From: Frigoribacterium sp. Leaf263
GTDB lineage: Bacteria; Actinomycetota; Actinomycetes; Actinomycetales; Microbacteriaceae
NCBI RefSeq assembly: GCF_001422285.1
Contig: NZ_LMMO01000004.1
Coordinates: 727,094 to 791,093 of the forward strand
Length of the DNA: 64,000 bases
Direction: 5' to 3'
Below are positions 24,518 to 33,164 of the stretch, in pieces. Each line of letters opens with the position of its first letter. Position 1 is the first letter of the stretch. The notes under the pieces were generated by a model, which worked only from the letters and a program-made list of their open reading frames with translations, searched no databases and was not told the origin of the DNA. The translations under genes were made by a program, and so were the position numbers.

Positions 24518-24829
24518 ATGCTCGCACCGCTCAGTCTCGCCGGCCCCGAAGGAGCCGCGGTCGTCTTCCCGGCGTCGTACGACCTCGGCTGGACGGTGAT
24601 CGTCGTGGCGTTGGTCGCCGCGGCCACGTGGTTCGTCGTGAGCGTCGTCCGATCCTCACTCAGCGACGCGGCCAAGGCCCTGTGGATCGTCCTGCTCGTG
24701 GTCATCGCCCCGGTGACGATCGTCGCGTGGACCGTCCTCGGGCGCGACGCCCGGGCATCCGGCCCGGCTCGGGTTGCGCGCCGTTCCCGGGCCGGCGCCG
24801 ACGCGCCCGCTCGACCATCTCGTCGATGA
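24518..24829 (+). CDS. PLD-nuclease N-terminal-domain membrane protein
   Basis: A 103-residue protein with two membrane helices (WTVIVVALVAAATWFVVSVV and ALWIVLLVVIAPVTIVAWTV) and a basic tail. The arrangement is the PLDc_N module often found alone in actinobacteria. TAGCCT ends six bases before the ATG (leaderless). It overlaps the next gene by four bases. Confidence 0.75.
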   Translation: MLAPLSLAGPEGAAVVFPASYDLGWTVIVVALVAAATWFVVSVVRSSLSDAAKALWIVLLVVIAPVTIVAWTVLGRDARASGPARVARRSRAGADAPARPSRR

Positions 24830-25230
24830 CCGACACCGCACCTCCTGCTACGCGGGGTCCTCGCACCGGGTCGACCTGTGCGGCGGGAGAGGCGGTGACG
24901 CGGATGCTCGGCCTCCTGGCGGTCGTCGTCGCCGTGCCCACGGCCCTCGCCACGCTGTTCGTCGGATGGACGCTGCCGCTCCAGACCTCATCCTGGGATG
25001 CGCTGTCCGAGCAGGAGCGCACCCTCGTCGATCTCAGCGTGCAAGCCCTGGCGTTCCTGCTGATGGCGGTCGCCGTCATCGTCGTCGTCGCGACCGCGGC
25101 CGGCGTGCGGGGCGGGCGAGGGCGGCACCTCGGCATGATGGCGGGGATGGTCGCCGCGTTCACCTTCCCCACCGTCCTCGCCCTCGGTCTCATCCACACG
25201 CTCGTCTCGACCGTGATCGCGTGGGCCTAG
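24826..25230 (+). CDS. Membrane protein of unknown function
   Basis: A 134-residue protein with three membrane segments (LLAVVVAVPTALATLFVGW, LAFLLMAVAVIVVVATAAG and GMVAAFTFPTVLALGLIHTL) and an outside loop LPLQTSSWDALSEQERTLVD. It is coupled to the PLDc_N gene by an ATGA overlap, so they act together. No family recognised. Confidence 0.68.
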   Translation: MTDTAPPATRGPRTGSTCAAGEAVTRMLGLLAVVVAVPTALATLFVGWTLPLQTSSWDALSEQERTLVDLSVQALAFLLMAVAVIVVVATAAGVRGGRGRHLGMMAGMVAAFTFPTVLALGLIHTLVSTVIAWA

Positions 25231-25251
25231 GTCGTCCCTAGGCTGAGCGCC

Positions 25252-26373
25252 GTGCGCCTCGATCCCGACTCCCTGCTCGCCGGACCGCGCGGGCGCCGGT
25301 TCTGTCTCGAGCTCGTGAAGCAGGCGGAGCCGATCACCGAGGCGGGGCTGCGTTTCGGGCATCTGCTGTTCGCCGCGTCGTACCGGGCGGCGAAGGCGAG
25401 CGGGGCGGGCACCTCCATCGTCCTGTTCGGTCCGGGCGCCGACGAGCCCCTGCCCGATCCGACACCCGCCGAACTCGGCGCAGCACTCGACGAGGTCGAG
25501 CTGCCGCACCTCGACGACGACACGCTGATGGCCGCCCTCGAGGCGACCGTCGACGCCGCCGCCTACTGGCAGGAGCCCGACGGAGACGACCTGCTGCTCG
25601 TCGAGCCCGCCGTCACGGCCTCCCTCCGCCGCATCGCCGAGCACGTCGTCTCGACCCCGGCCACAGCCTGGTGGGGCGACGGCCTCGCAGCCCGACAGCA
25701 TCTGGTCGCGTTCGACACCCCTTGGGCCGAGAGCCGCGAACCGCCGAGCTGGAGCATCATCGGCACGCGGGCGGCCCTGCAGCAGTGGCGCGACGGGGTC
25801 GTCGCCGACGAGATCCGATCACGGCCACCACGGGGGCGACGGTCGGGGCACCCCGCTCGCGCCACGAGCGGCGAGTGGTGGTCGACGCCGAACCGGGTCG
25901 GGCCGGTCTCGACGCACGCCGGCCCCGACGGCGTCCCCCTCGGGCTGCGCCTCGTCGAAGACGGATTCGGCGAGGACGGCGCGCGGGTCGTGCCGCTCGT
26001 CGTCCCGCCCGACGCCCGCGTCATCGAGGTCGCCGGCCCCGACGACTGGGCTCGACTCTGCCGCGAGCACCCTCTCGAGGTGAGCGGCGTCCACCGAGGC
26101 GACTGGTATCGCACCACGGGCCGTGACGGCGACTGGGTGTCGCCCGACTGGGCATCCGTCGCCGAGGTCGTCGACGCCGTGCACGTCTCCGTCGCGGGCT
26201 ATCTGCTCACCGCCGGCCGCGCCATCGCCGTCGACGATCGCACCGCCTCGGTCATGGCGGGATGGAGTCCCGACCAGACCTACTGGCTCACCGACATGCC
26301 CGGGTCCGACGCCGCTCCGACCGCCTGGGCGAAGGACGACGACACCCTCAGGTGGACGCCCTCACCCGCATAG
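25252..26373 (+). CDS. Hypothetical cytoplasmic protein
   Basis: A 373-residue soluble protein without signal peptide or membrane helix, rich in Trp and acidic residues. RRFCLELVKQAEPITEAGLR and IRFGHLL-like start segments, WSIIGTRAALQQWR and GDWVSPDWASVAEVVDAVHV are the clearest landmarks. The first two recall an uncharacterised actinobacterial family. TAGGCT ends seven bases before the GTG, which fixes the start (leaderless). Confidence 0.75.
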   Translation: MRLDPDSLLAGPRGRRFCLELVKQAEPITEAGLRFGHLLFAASYRAAKASGAGTSIVLFGPGADEPLPDPTPAELGAALDEVELPHLDDDTLMAALEATVDAAAYWQEPDGDDLLLVEPAVTASLRRIAEHVVSTPATAWWGDGLAARQHLVAFDTPWAESREPPSWSIIGTRAALQQWRDGVVADEIRSRPPRGRRSGHPARATSGEWWSTPNRVGPVSTHAGPDGVPLGLRLVEDGFGEDGARVVPLVVPPDARVIEVAGPDDWARLCREHPLEVSGVHRGDWYRTTGRDGDWVSPDWASVAEVVDAVHVSVAGYLLTAGRAIAVDDRTASVMAGWSPDQTYWLTDMPGSDAAPTAWAKDDDTLRWTPSPA

Positions 26374-26553
26374 ATGAGGGCTCGTCATCCTGCAGGACGA
26401 TGTTGCATCACGGAAGCATCTCGCCGCGGTCACGGCGCCCTGCGGCCTCCTAGATTGAGCGATGTCGGCAGGGAGATCACCACGCCGGACGTCCGGCGCT
26501 CGGGGTGGGTCAGAGCGGACCGGCGTGTTCGACCCACGCAGAGAGGCACCACC

Positions 26554-28329
26554 GTGCACGCGCACACGAACACCACCTGGAAGAAGGCGGCGGCGATCCC
26601 GACGACGCTCGCACTGGCCGTCGGAGGGGTGCTGCTGGTCGTCCCGACCGCCACCGCCGCCACGCCCGCCGAGTCGACCGTCACCGAGGAGGCGCTGGTC
26701 GCCGACCCGACGTCCGCCGCGGTCGTCGAGACACCCGCCGCCGACACCCCGGCCACCCCGGCCCCTCCGGTCGAGGCGCCGGCCGCTGAGACCCCGGCCG
26801 CTGAGACCCCGGCCGTCGAGGCCCCGGTCGACGAGACGCCCGCCGCCGTGCCTGCGGCCGAGGCCCCCGTCGCCGAGACGCCCGCGCTCGACGAGCCCGT
26901 GGCCGCCGAGCCTGCCGCCGCCGAGCCCGTGCCCGACGCCGCCGCCGAGCCCGTGGCCGACGAGACCGCCGCCGACGCCGCTGCCGACGAGACCGCCGCC
27001 GACGCCGCTGCCGAGGCCGCCCCCATCACCACGGCGCCGATCCTCACGAGCCCCACCGCGGGCTCGGTCGTCCGCTCCGCCGCTCGAGGCGAGAGCGACA
27101 CCGCGGCCCCCGTCACCTTCACGGGCACCGGGCAGCCCGGCGCCGTCGTCACGGTCCGCGCCGACCCGATCCGCGGCTGGTACAGCCCCACGAAGTACGC
27201 CCTCGCGCCCGTCGGCTCCGACGGTCGGTGGACGGCGACGCTCGAGCTGGGCTCGATCGAGTGGATCACCACCGTCCGTCAGTCCGCCCCCGGCGCCGAC
27301 GGGCGGCCGAGCGGCACCCCCTCGCCCGAGTCGCGCATCCGCTTCCAGCACGTCGTGGCCTACCTGGCGGCGCCGGGCCCCGTGTCCGTCGTCTCGCCGA
27401 CGGTCGGCGCCCTGTACGAGCCGACCCGCGCCTCCGGGGCCACCCGTCTCGGCGGCCCCGTGACGATCGTCGTCCGCGCCACCCCCGGTGCTAAGGTCGA
27501 GATGTCGTGGCGGGACGCCTCGAGTTCGCAGCGCGGGCCGTCGGGCGACATCACCGTCCCGGCGTCGGGCGTGCTGACCCACGTCGCGACGATCCCCACG
27601 GGCGAGTGGCGCTTCAGCGCACGGCAGTACCTCGTCGACGACACCGGCCGCCGCATCAGTTCGCGCTCCGCGGTCTCGGGCGGGCGCGACTTCACGGTGC
27701 GCCCGGTGACGCTCCCCGCCCCCGCGATCACCTCCGTCGCCGACGGCGGCGTGCTCGTCGCCGCGGGCCAGTACCCGCAGGACGCCGTCTTCGGACCCCG
27801 CCCCGCGGTCACCGAGGAGCTCGTCGGCACGGGCACCCCCGGCGCCACCGTGTTGATCAAGGTGACGAGCGACGACGTGGACTTCCGCGGCGAGCTGATC
27901 GCCGTGGTCGCCGCCGACGGCACGTGGCGGGACGTACCCTTCCTGGAGCCCGGCGAGTACGTCCTGTCGTCGCGTCAGATCGATGTGCCGACCACCAGCC
28001 CCGACGGCGTCCGCGGTGTGAACGCGGGCTCCGCCTCGGTGATCACCCGCGTGTCGGTCGTCCTTCCCGGCGAGCGTCCCGGCACCGCTCCGGCGGGCGT
28101 CGACGGGACGGCTCCGCGTCCGGGGTCCACCGTCGGAGGGTCGGGCGGCACGACGCTCCCGGCCGCAGCCCCGGCCGCCGCAGCCCCCGTCGCCGACGAC
28201 TCGCTCGCCTTCACCGGCGCCGAGGGAACCGCGACCGCCGGGCTGCTCGCGGCCCTGCTCGTCGCCCTGGGTCTCGGGTCGCTGGTCGTCTCGCGTCGTC
28301 GTCGCGCCTCGCGCGGTCCGGCGGCCTGA
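26554..28329 (+). CDS. LAxTG-type cell-wall-anchored repeat protein
   Basis: A 591-residue surface protein. It has a Sec signal peptide (Lys-Lys then a hydrophobic run ending TATAATPA), then a stalk of ~130 residues of Ala/Pro/Glu/Thr repeats (units such as PAAETPAAETPAVEAP and ADETAADAAADETAAD). About three Ig-like modules follow, each with GTGQPGAVVTV-type strands. The end is LAFTGAEG, a membrane helix and SRRRRASR, a class-E-type sorting signal. It is likely bound to peptidoglycan by a sortase encoded elsewhere. GTG 26554 follows GAGAGG. Confidence 0.82.
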   Translation: MHAHTNTTWKKAAAIPTTLALAVGGVLLVVPTATAATPAESTVTEEALVADPTSAAVVETPAADTPATPAPPVEAPAAETPAAETPAVEAPVDETPAAVPAAEAPVAETPALDEPVAAEPAAAEPVPDAAAEPVADETAADAAADETAADAAAEAAPITTAPILTSPTAGSVVRSAARGESDTAAPVTFTGTGQPGAVVTVRADPIRGWYSPTKYALAPVGSDGRWTATLELGSIEWITTVRQSAPGADGRPSGTPSPESRIRFQHVVAYLAAPGPVSVVSPTVGALYEPTRASGATRLGGPVTIVVRATPGAKVEMSWRDASSSQRGPSGDITVPASGVLTHVATIPTGEWRFSARQYLVDDTGRRISSRSAVSGGRDFTVRPVTLPAPAITSVADGGVLVAAGQYPQDAVFGPRPAVTEELVGTGTPGATVLIKVTSDDVDFRGELIAVVAADGTWRDVPFLEPGEYVLSSRQIDVPTTSPDGVRGVNAGSASVITRVSVVLPGERPGTAPAGVDGTAPRPGSTVGGSGGTTLPAAAPAAAAPVADDSLAFTGAEGTATAGLLAALLVALGLGSLVVSRRRRASRGPAA

Positions 28330-28451
28330 CCCGTCGACCCGTCACCCCGCCGACGCCCCGCCCGGATCCGCTCCGGGCGGGGCGTCCGTCGTCCGCAGAG
28401 GGCTCCCACCGTCCCCGTCGGCCGCGGGGCAGGACCGCCGCGACCCCGCCG

Positions 28452-28489
28452 AGGAGGCGCGGGTCGTCGATGAACGGAACCGCGCCTCC
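28452..28489. repeat. Facing pair of the AGGAGGCGCG word, intergenic
   Basis: AGGAGGCGCGG at 28452-28462 faces CCGCGCCTCC at 28480-28489 across 17 bases and can pair as a 10-base stem. It lies between the wall protein and the sigma factor gene and could act as a terminator. Confidence 0.65.
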
Positions 28490-28539
28490 CGACGTATCCC
28501 CTGGAGACCGCAGTCCCGCCTAGTCTGAGAGGAACGCCC

Positions 28540-29100
28540 GTGACGGCCCTCCTGACGCCGCACCGCACCCCGACCGCCGAGCGGAGCCCGATGACCGCAC
28601 CCCCGTCGCGCTTCGACGTCGACGCGGCCTTCGCCGAGCACGGCTCCGCGCTGCTCGGCTTCGCCGTCAACGCTCTGGGCGACCGCGGTCAGGCGGAGGA
28701 CTGCGTGCAGGAGACGTTCCTGCGGGCCTGGCGGGCCCGCGACCGCTTCGACCCGGCCCGCGCCTCGACCCGCACCTGGCTGTTCGCGATCGAGCGCCGG
28801 GTCGTCATCGACGTGCTCCGCGCCCGGCAGCGCACCCCGCACCTCGTCACCCCCGACGACGCGCCCGACGCCGCCAGCCACGACCCCGATCCCCTCGACC
28901 GCCTCGGCCTCGTCGAGGGGCTCGCGCGGCTCAGCGACGAGCACCGCGCCGCCGTGGTCGCCGTGCATCTGCGCGGCCGGACCTACCGCGACGTCAGCGA
29001 GACCACCGGGGTGCCCGTCGCCACCCTCCGCACCCGCGTGCACTACGCCCTGCGCGCCCTCAGAACCCACCTCGACGAAGGCGGCACCACCGATGACTGA
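28540..29100 (+). CDS. ECF sigma factor (RNA polymerase sigma-70 family)
   Basis: A 186-residue sigma factor. Region 2 is AFAEHGSALLGFAVNALGD followed by AEDCVQETFLRAWRARDRFD and ARASTRTWLFAIERRVVIDV. Region 4 is ARLSDEHRAAVVAVHLRGRT and TTGVPVATLRTRVHYALRAL. GTG 28540 follows GAGAGG, and TAGTCT 13 bases upstream may be the -10. Its end overlaps the anti-sigma gene by eight bases. The likely targets are the envelope genes downstream. Confidence 0.9.
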   Translation: MTALLTPHRTPTAERSPMTAPPSRFDVDAAFAEHGSALLGFAVNALGDRGQAEDCVQETFLRAWRARDRFDPARASTRTWLFAIERRVVIDVLRARQRTPHLVTPDDAPDAASHDPDPLDRLGLVEGLARLSDEHRAAVVAVHLRGRTYRDVSETTGVPVATLRTRVHYALRALRTHLDEGGTTDD

Positions 29101-29932
29101 TCCGACGCCCTCGCGCCGCGACGAGCTGATCGCGGCGGCGCTCGCCGACGACCTCTCGTCGGCGGAGCAGGCGGAGCTCGACGCCCTCCGCGCCGCCGAC
29201 CCGACGGTCGACGTCGAGCTGGCGGAGCTCGCCGCCCTCACGACCCGCCTCGGCGACCTCGGCGACCCGTCCCACGGCCGAGGAGGCGCGGGCTGGGTCG
29301 ATCTCGAACCGAGCGACGACCTGCGCCACCGCATCGCGGGCATCGCCGCGTCCGAGCCCGAGTCCGTCCGGGGCACCGAGTCCGAGTCCGTCCGGGGCGC
29401 CGCGCCCGGGCCGCCCCGCGCCTCCTCGTCTCCCGCCGTCGCCCCCGTCACGCCCCTGTCGGCGAGCCCCGGCCGCGCTGCTCGGGGACGCCGCGGCCCG
29501 GGTCGGCGCGCCCTCGTCACCGCCCTGGGCGCCGCCGCCTGCCTCGCGGTCGGCGCCGGTGCCGGTGCGCTCGTCGCCGCGCCCCGCGACCCGCACGTCG
29601 ACGGCCCGCCCGGCACCCTCGGCGCCGTCGAGCCGGTGGCCTTCGCCGGGGCGCCCTCGGGCGTCGCGGTCGACGGCGACGTCGTGGCCCACACCTGGGG
29701 CACCGAGACGCTGCTGACGGTCACGGGTCTGCCCGCCGGCGACGCGTTCACGGTCGTCGTCGTGGGCGACGACGGGCGCGAGTACGAGTCGGGGACGTTC
29801 CTCGGAACGGACGTCGAGATCGACTGCAGCCTGAACGCCGCCGTGCTGCGCGAGGACGTCGCGGCCGTCGAGATCCGCGGGGCGGACGGCGCCGACATCG
29901 CCGTGGCCGAGGTGCCCGGCGTGGGGGCGTAG
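29093..29932 (+). CDS. Membrane anti-sigma factor
   Basis: A 279-residue protein coupled to the ECF sigma gene. Residues 1-50 are a helical cytoplasmic sigma-binding part without the zinc HxxxCxxC motif. A low-complexity linker follows, then one membrane helix (ALVTALGAAACLAVGAGAGA) and an outer beta-rich domain resembling RskA C-terminal domains. Two AGGAGGCGCG copies in opposite orientation lie in the linker (29281 and 29416), and an ESVRG repeat lies between them. Confidence 0.82.
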   Translation: MTDPTPSRRDELIAAALADDLSSAEQAELDALRAADPTVDVELAELAALTTRLGDLGDPSHGRGGAGWVDLEPSDDLRHRIAGIAASEPESVRGTESESVRGAAPGPPRASSSPAVAPVTPLSASPGRAARGRRGPGRRALVTALGAAACLAVGAGAGALVAAPRDPHVDGPPGTLGAVEPVAFAGAPSGVAVDGDVVAHTWGTETLLTVTGLPAGDAFTVVVVGDDGREYESGTFLGTDVEIDCSLNAAVLREDVAAVEIRGADGADIAVAEVPGVGA

Positions 29933-30124
29933 GCCACCCGTCAACGGGGGCCACCGGACCGTCTTGTGCGGTCGCCGAGTCTGACGTATCTTCATGTTCG
30001 TACCAACGGAGCGTCATCGGATCCTCACCAGCTCCGAACGACCCGGCCCCGCGACCTCACCACTCGCGCCGCCGCCCTCGTCGATCGTGGCGCTCCGTCT
30101 CTCGTTCGGATCAGGAGTCCCGTC

Positions 30125-30724
30125 ATGTCCATCGCCGCCACCCGCGCCGCTCGCATCGCCGCCTTCGTCGGAGTCCCCCTCGCCCTCGTCGCCTCGGGGA
30201 TCGTCGTCTCGACGGCCTCCTACTCGGCCTTCACGGCGACGACGTCGAACCCGACGAACAACTGGACGGCCGGCAACGTCGCCCTGTCCGACGACGACGC
30301 GAACACGGCGATGTTCACCGCCACGGGGCTGAAGCCGGGCTCGACCGGCACGAAGTGCATCGTCGTCACGTCGACCGGTTCGCTGGCGTCGTCCGTCAAG
30401 CTGTACGGCACCGCCCCGGCCACGACGAACGCGCTCGCGGGCAGCCTCAACCTCCAGGTCGAGCAGGGCACCGGCGGCACGTTCTCCGACTGCACCGGCT
30501 TCGTGGCGCAGGGCACGGGCGGCCAGCTCTACAACGGCACCGTGGCCGCCTTCGGGTCGACGTACTCGACGTTCGCCAACGGCCTCGCGACCTGGTCGCC
30601 CACCGGCACGGCCTCCGAGTCGAAGGTCTTCCGCTTCACCTACACGCTGCCCTCCAACGCCCCCACCACCGTCCAGGGCGGCACCGCGGCCCTCGGCTTC
30701 ACCTGGGAGGCCCAGAACAGCTGA
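30125..30724 (+). CDS. TasA-like secreted protein with SipW-type signal peptide
   Basis: A 199-residue exported protein. The signal ends STASYSAFTATTSNPTNNWT, the pattern cut by SipW-type signal peptidases and shared with TasA/camelysin-like fibre proteins. The mature part is a beta-rich domain with many Thr, Gly and Ser and two Cys residues (TKCIVV, FSDCTGF). It is probably a matrix or fibre subunit. GGATCAGGAG precedes the ATG. The next gene encodes the matching signal peptidase. Confidence 0.82.
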   Translation: MSIAATRAARIAAFVGVPLALVASGIVVSTASYSAFTATTSNPTNNWTAGNVALSDDDANTAMFTATGLKPGSTGTKCIVVTSTGSLASSVKLYGTAPATTNALAGSLNLQVEQGTGGTFSDCTGFVAQGTGGQLYNGTVAAFGSTYSTFANGLATWSPTGTASESKVFRFTYTLPSNAPTTVQGGTAALGFTWEAQNS

Positions 30725-30762
30725 GCCGGGCCTCCGGGCGCTCCGAGCGAGAGGCCGTCGTC

Positions 30763-32103
30763 GTGAACACGTCGCATGCCACCGTCGCCGCGGCACCCCG
30801 GGCGTCGAGCGTCGACGCCGCCACCGTGGCCGACTGGTCGCGCATCGTGGCCGCGACGCTCGCCCGCGGGCTGGTCGCGCTGCTGCTGGGCCTCGCCTTC
30901 TGGGCGGCGGCCCCGGCCGTCGTCGGGTGGCAGCCCACGACCGTGATGACCGGTTCGATGATGCCGCGCGTCGCCGTCGGCGACATCGTGATCGCGCGTC
31001 CCATCGAGCAGGAGCGGCTGGCCCCCGGGCAGGTGCTGCTCTTCGACGACCCCGACCGCGAGGGCGCGCTGCGACTGCACCGGGTCGACTCGACCGCCCC
31101 GGACGGCATGCTCGTCACGAAGGGCGACGCGAACGCCTCGGCCGACTCGTCCGAGGTCCCGCCCGACGACGTCCACGGCATCGGCGTGCTGCGCGTGCCC
31201 TACATCGGGATGCCGATCGTCTGGCTGCACGACGGCGACACGGCGCACCTCGTGCTCGCGGGGCTCGCGTTCCTGGTGCTGCTGTCGATCACGCTCCTCG
31301 ACGGTCCGCTGCGACGCCGTCCCGACCCCGATCCCGCCGACCGGACCGACCGCCGTCACGGCCGTCACGGCGGCGGCGGCTCGACGGGAGCGGATCGGGA
31401 CCGCGTCCGAACGCCCCGCGCGGGTCTGCACCGCGCCGGGGTCGCCGTCGGCCGGATGCTGCGGGTCGTCGCTCCGGCCGCCCACGTCGAGGAGGCGCGC
31501 GGCGGGCTCTCCCGCACCGCACCTCCTCGGATCCCCGGTCGCGACGGCGTCGGCGCCCGCCGGCTCGTGCTGGTCGAGCGTCGCGCGGTGCGCCGGCGCC
31601 GACGCCTGCTCTGGGGCTCGGGTCTCAGCGCGCTCGTCATCGCGACCGCGGGCATCGGGTTCGTGCTGCCCGCGACGGCGATCGCGGCGCCGTTCCTCGC
31701 GACGACCGTCAACCCGAAGTCGTCGTGGACGGCCGGCATGGTCGGTCAGCCGGCGGCCGTGCCGAGCACGACGACCCTCGGATGCGTCAACGCGGGGAGC
31801 AACGGCGTCACCATCACGTTCGCCTACCCGGCGGGCGCCGACGCGGACTCCTTCGAGCTCCAGGGGCCCGGCCTGCTCGGCGGCACGGTGATGTACGCCA
31901 GCACCGCCGCGTCGTCGGCGACGTCGGGCCCGAACTCGACGAGGTCGGTCACGTTCACGCCGACCGCCGGCCTCAGCCTGAATCTCGCGTCGACGGTCAA
32001 GGTCAAGGCCGTGCTCGGGGCGACGGGCACCCTCTGGACCTCGACGTCGGACGCGACGACGGGCGTCACCGTGTCGATCCTCAACGGGCTCCGCTGCCGC
32101 TGA
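30763..32103 (+). CDS. SipW-type signal peptidase I fused to a TasA-like substrate domain
   Basis: A 446-residue protein in two halves. Residues 1-200 form an ER/SipW-type signal peptidase: membrane helix 30-54, Ser65 in TGSMMP and His106 in LRLHRV (His in place of the bacterial Lys), then GDAN and a second helix. After a ~100-residue Arg/Pro/Gly linker comes a new membrane segment ending PATAIAAPFLATTVNPKSSW, then a beta-rich domain like the preceding secreted protein. So protease and a probable substrate are one chain. GTG 30763 follows GAGAGG. One AGGAGGCGCG copy lies in the linker. Confidence 0.82.
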   Translation: MNTSHATVAAAPRASSVDAATVADWSRIVAATLARGLVALLLGLAFWAAAPAVVGWQPTTVMTGSMMPRVAVGDIVIARPIEQERLAPGQVLLFDDPDREGALRLHRVDSTAPDGMLVTKGDANASADSSEVPPDDVHGIGVLRVPYIGMPIVWLHDGDTAHLVLAGLAFLVLLSITLLDGPLRRRPDPDPADRTDRRHGRHGGGGSTGADRDRVRTPRAGLHRAGVAVGRMLRVVAPAAHVEEARGGLSRTAPPRIPGRDGVGARRLVLVERRAVRRRRRLLWGSGLSALVIATAGIGFVLPATAIAAPFLATTVNPKSSWTAGMVGQPAAVPSTTTLGCVNAGSNGVTITFAYPAGADADSFELQGPGLLGGTVMYASTAASSATSGPNSTRSVTFTPTAGLSLNLASTVKVKAVLGATGTLWTSTSDATTGVTVSILNGLRCR

Positions 32104-32107
32104 CGGC

Positions 32108-33157
32108 TCAGCCGCCGGCGACGGCGCCGCGCCCCGGCAGATGCACGCCGGCGAGCATGCAACGCACCGATCCGCCGGCCAGCTCGATCGTCGGCACATC
32201 GAGCGGCAGCGGCCGCGCATGCCGCTCGACGGCGGCGCGCTGACGGCGGGTGAGAGCGGCCCAGCCGCGCGACGACACCGCCAGCACGGGCCCGTCGGCG
32301 CCACGCAGCTCGAGGGCGTTCCCGGCGAACTCGGCGAGCTGGGCCCGGTCGAGGGCGACCACCTCGCGCCCGGAGGCGGCGAGGCGCTCGGCCACGCGCC
32401 TCCTCTCGCTCCGAGATGCGACGGCCTCGAGACCGACCAGCGCGAGTCGAGACGCCACGCTCATCATGACGTTCGTGTGATAGATCGGCACGCCGTCGGC
32501 GTCGGTCGCGGTGAACGCCTCGACGTCGTAGCCGAGTCCGCGGCAGACGAGCTCGACGGCCGCCCGGTCGGCGCGCTGCGAGAGGGCGACGTAGGCGACC
32601 CGGTCGACGTGGTCGAACACCAGCGCGCCCGTGCCCTCGACGTGCAGACCGTGCGACTCGAGCCCCGAGCGGTCGATCACCGACGAGACCCCGTAGGAGG
32701 CGCGGAGCAGCTCGACCACGTCGCCCCGCCGCTCGGCCCGCCGGCTGGGGGAGTGCATCGGGTAGAGCAGCAGACGACCGTCGGCGTGGGTCGAGAACCA
32801 GTTGTTCGGGAACACCGCGTCGGGGCGGTCGGCGCGCTCGTCCTCGACGAGGTGCACCCGCACGCCCGCGCCCGCCAGCGCCGCCGCGACGCCCTCGACC
32901 TCGGCCCGTGCCCGGGCGGCGATCTCGGCGCGCGACGCGTCGACCTCGGCCGGGTCGGTCTGGAACGCGTTGTCGGCGGCCGTCTCGGGGTTGGGCGCGA
33001 AGAACCGCGGGCGGACCATCACGACCGCGGCCGGCGACTGGAGGGCGAGCCGCGCCTCCTCGGGGTCGCCGTCCCGTCGTCGGATCGCGACGGGCGATGC
33101 GGCGTCCGCCGGGTCCCCGGACGAGGAGGCGCGGCGCGACGGGGCGACGCTCGTCAC
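32108..33157 (-). CDS. ctlX: Citrulline/arginine-type amidinohydrolase (CtlX/DDAH family)
   Basis: A 349-residue enzyme of the guanidino-group modifying superfamily. VVMVRPRFFAPNPETAADNA, DAVFPNNWFSTH (substrate Asp/Asn), GLHVEGTGALVFDHVDRVAY, YHTNVMMSV (catalytic His) and GGSVRCMLAGVHLP (nucleophile Cys) are visible. CtlX proteins hydrolyse citrulline to ornithine, which fits the ornithine cyclodeaminase directly upstream in the operon. The first ~55 residues are a non-conserved extension coded largely by two facing AGGAGGCGCG copies (33050, 33124). GTG 33157 has TGAGGA before it. Confidence 0.85.
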   Translation of the reverse strand: MTSVAPSRRASSSGDPADAASPVAIRRRDGDPEEARLALQSPAAVVMVRPRFFAPNPETAADNAFQTDPAEVDASRAEIAARARAEVEGVAAALAGAGVRVHLVEDERADRPDAVFPNNWFSTHADGRLLLYPMHSPSRRAERRGDVVELLRASYGVSSVIDRSGLESHGLHVEGTGALVFDHVDRVAYVALSQRADRAAVELVCRGLGYDVEAFTATDADGVPIYHTNVMMSVASRLALVGLEAVASRSERRRVAERLAASGREVVALDRAQLAEFAGNALELRGADGPVLAVSSRGWAALTRRQRAAVERHARPLPLDVPTIELAGGSVRCMLAGVHLPGRGAVAGG

Positions 33158-33164
33158 GTCGTCC

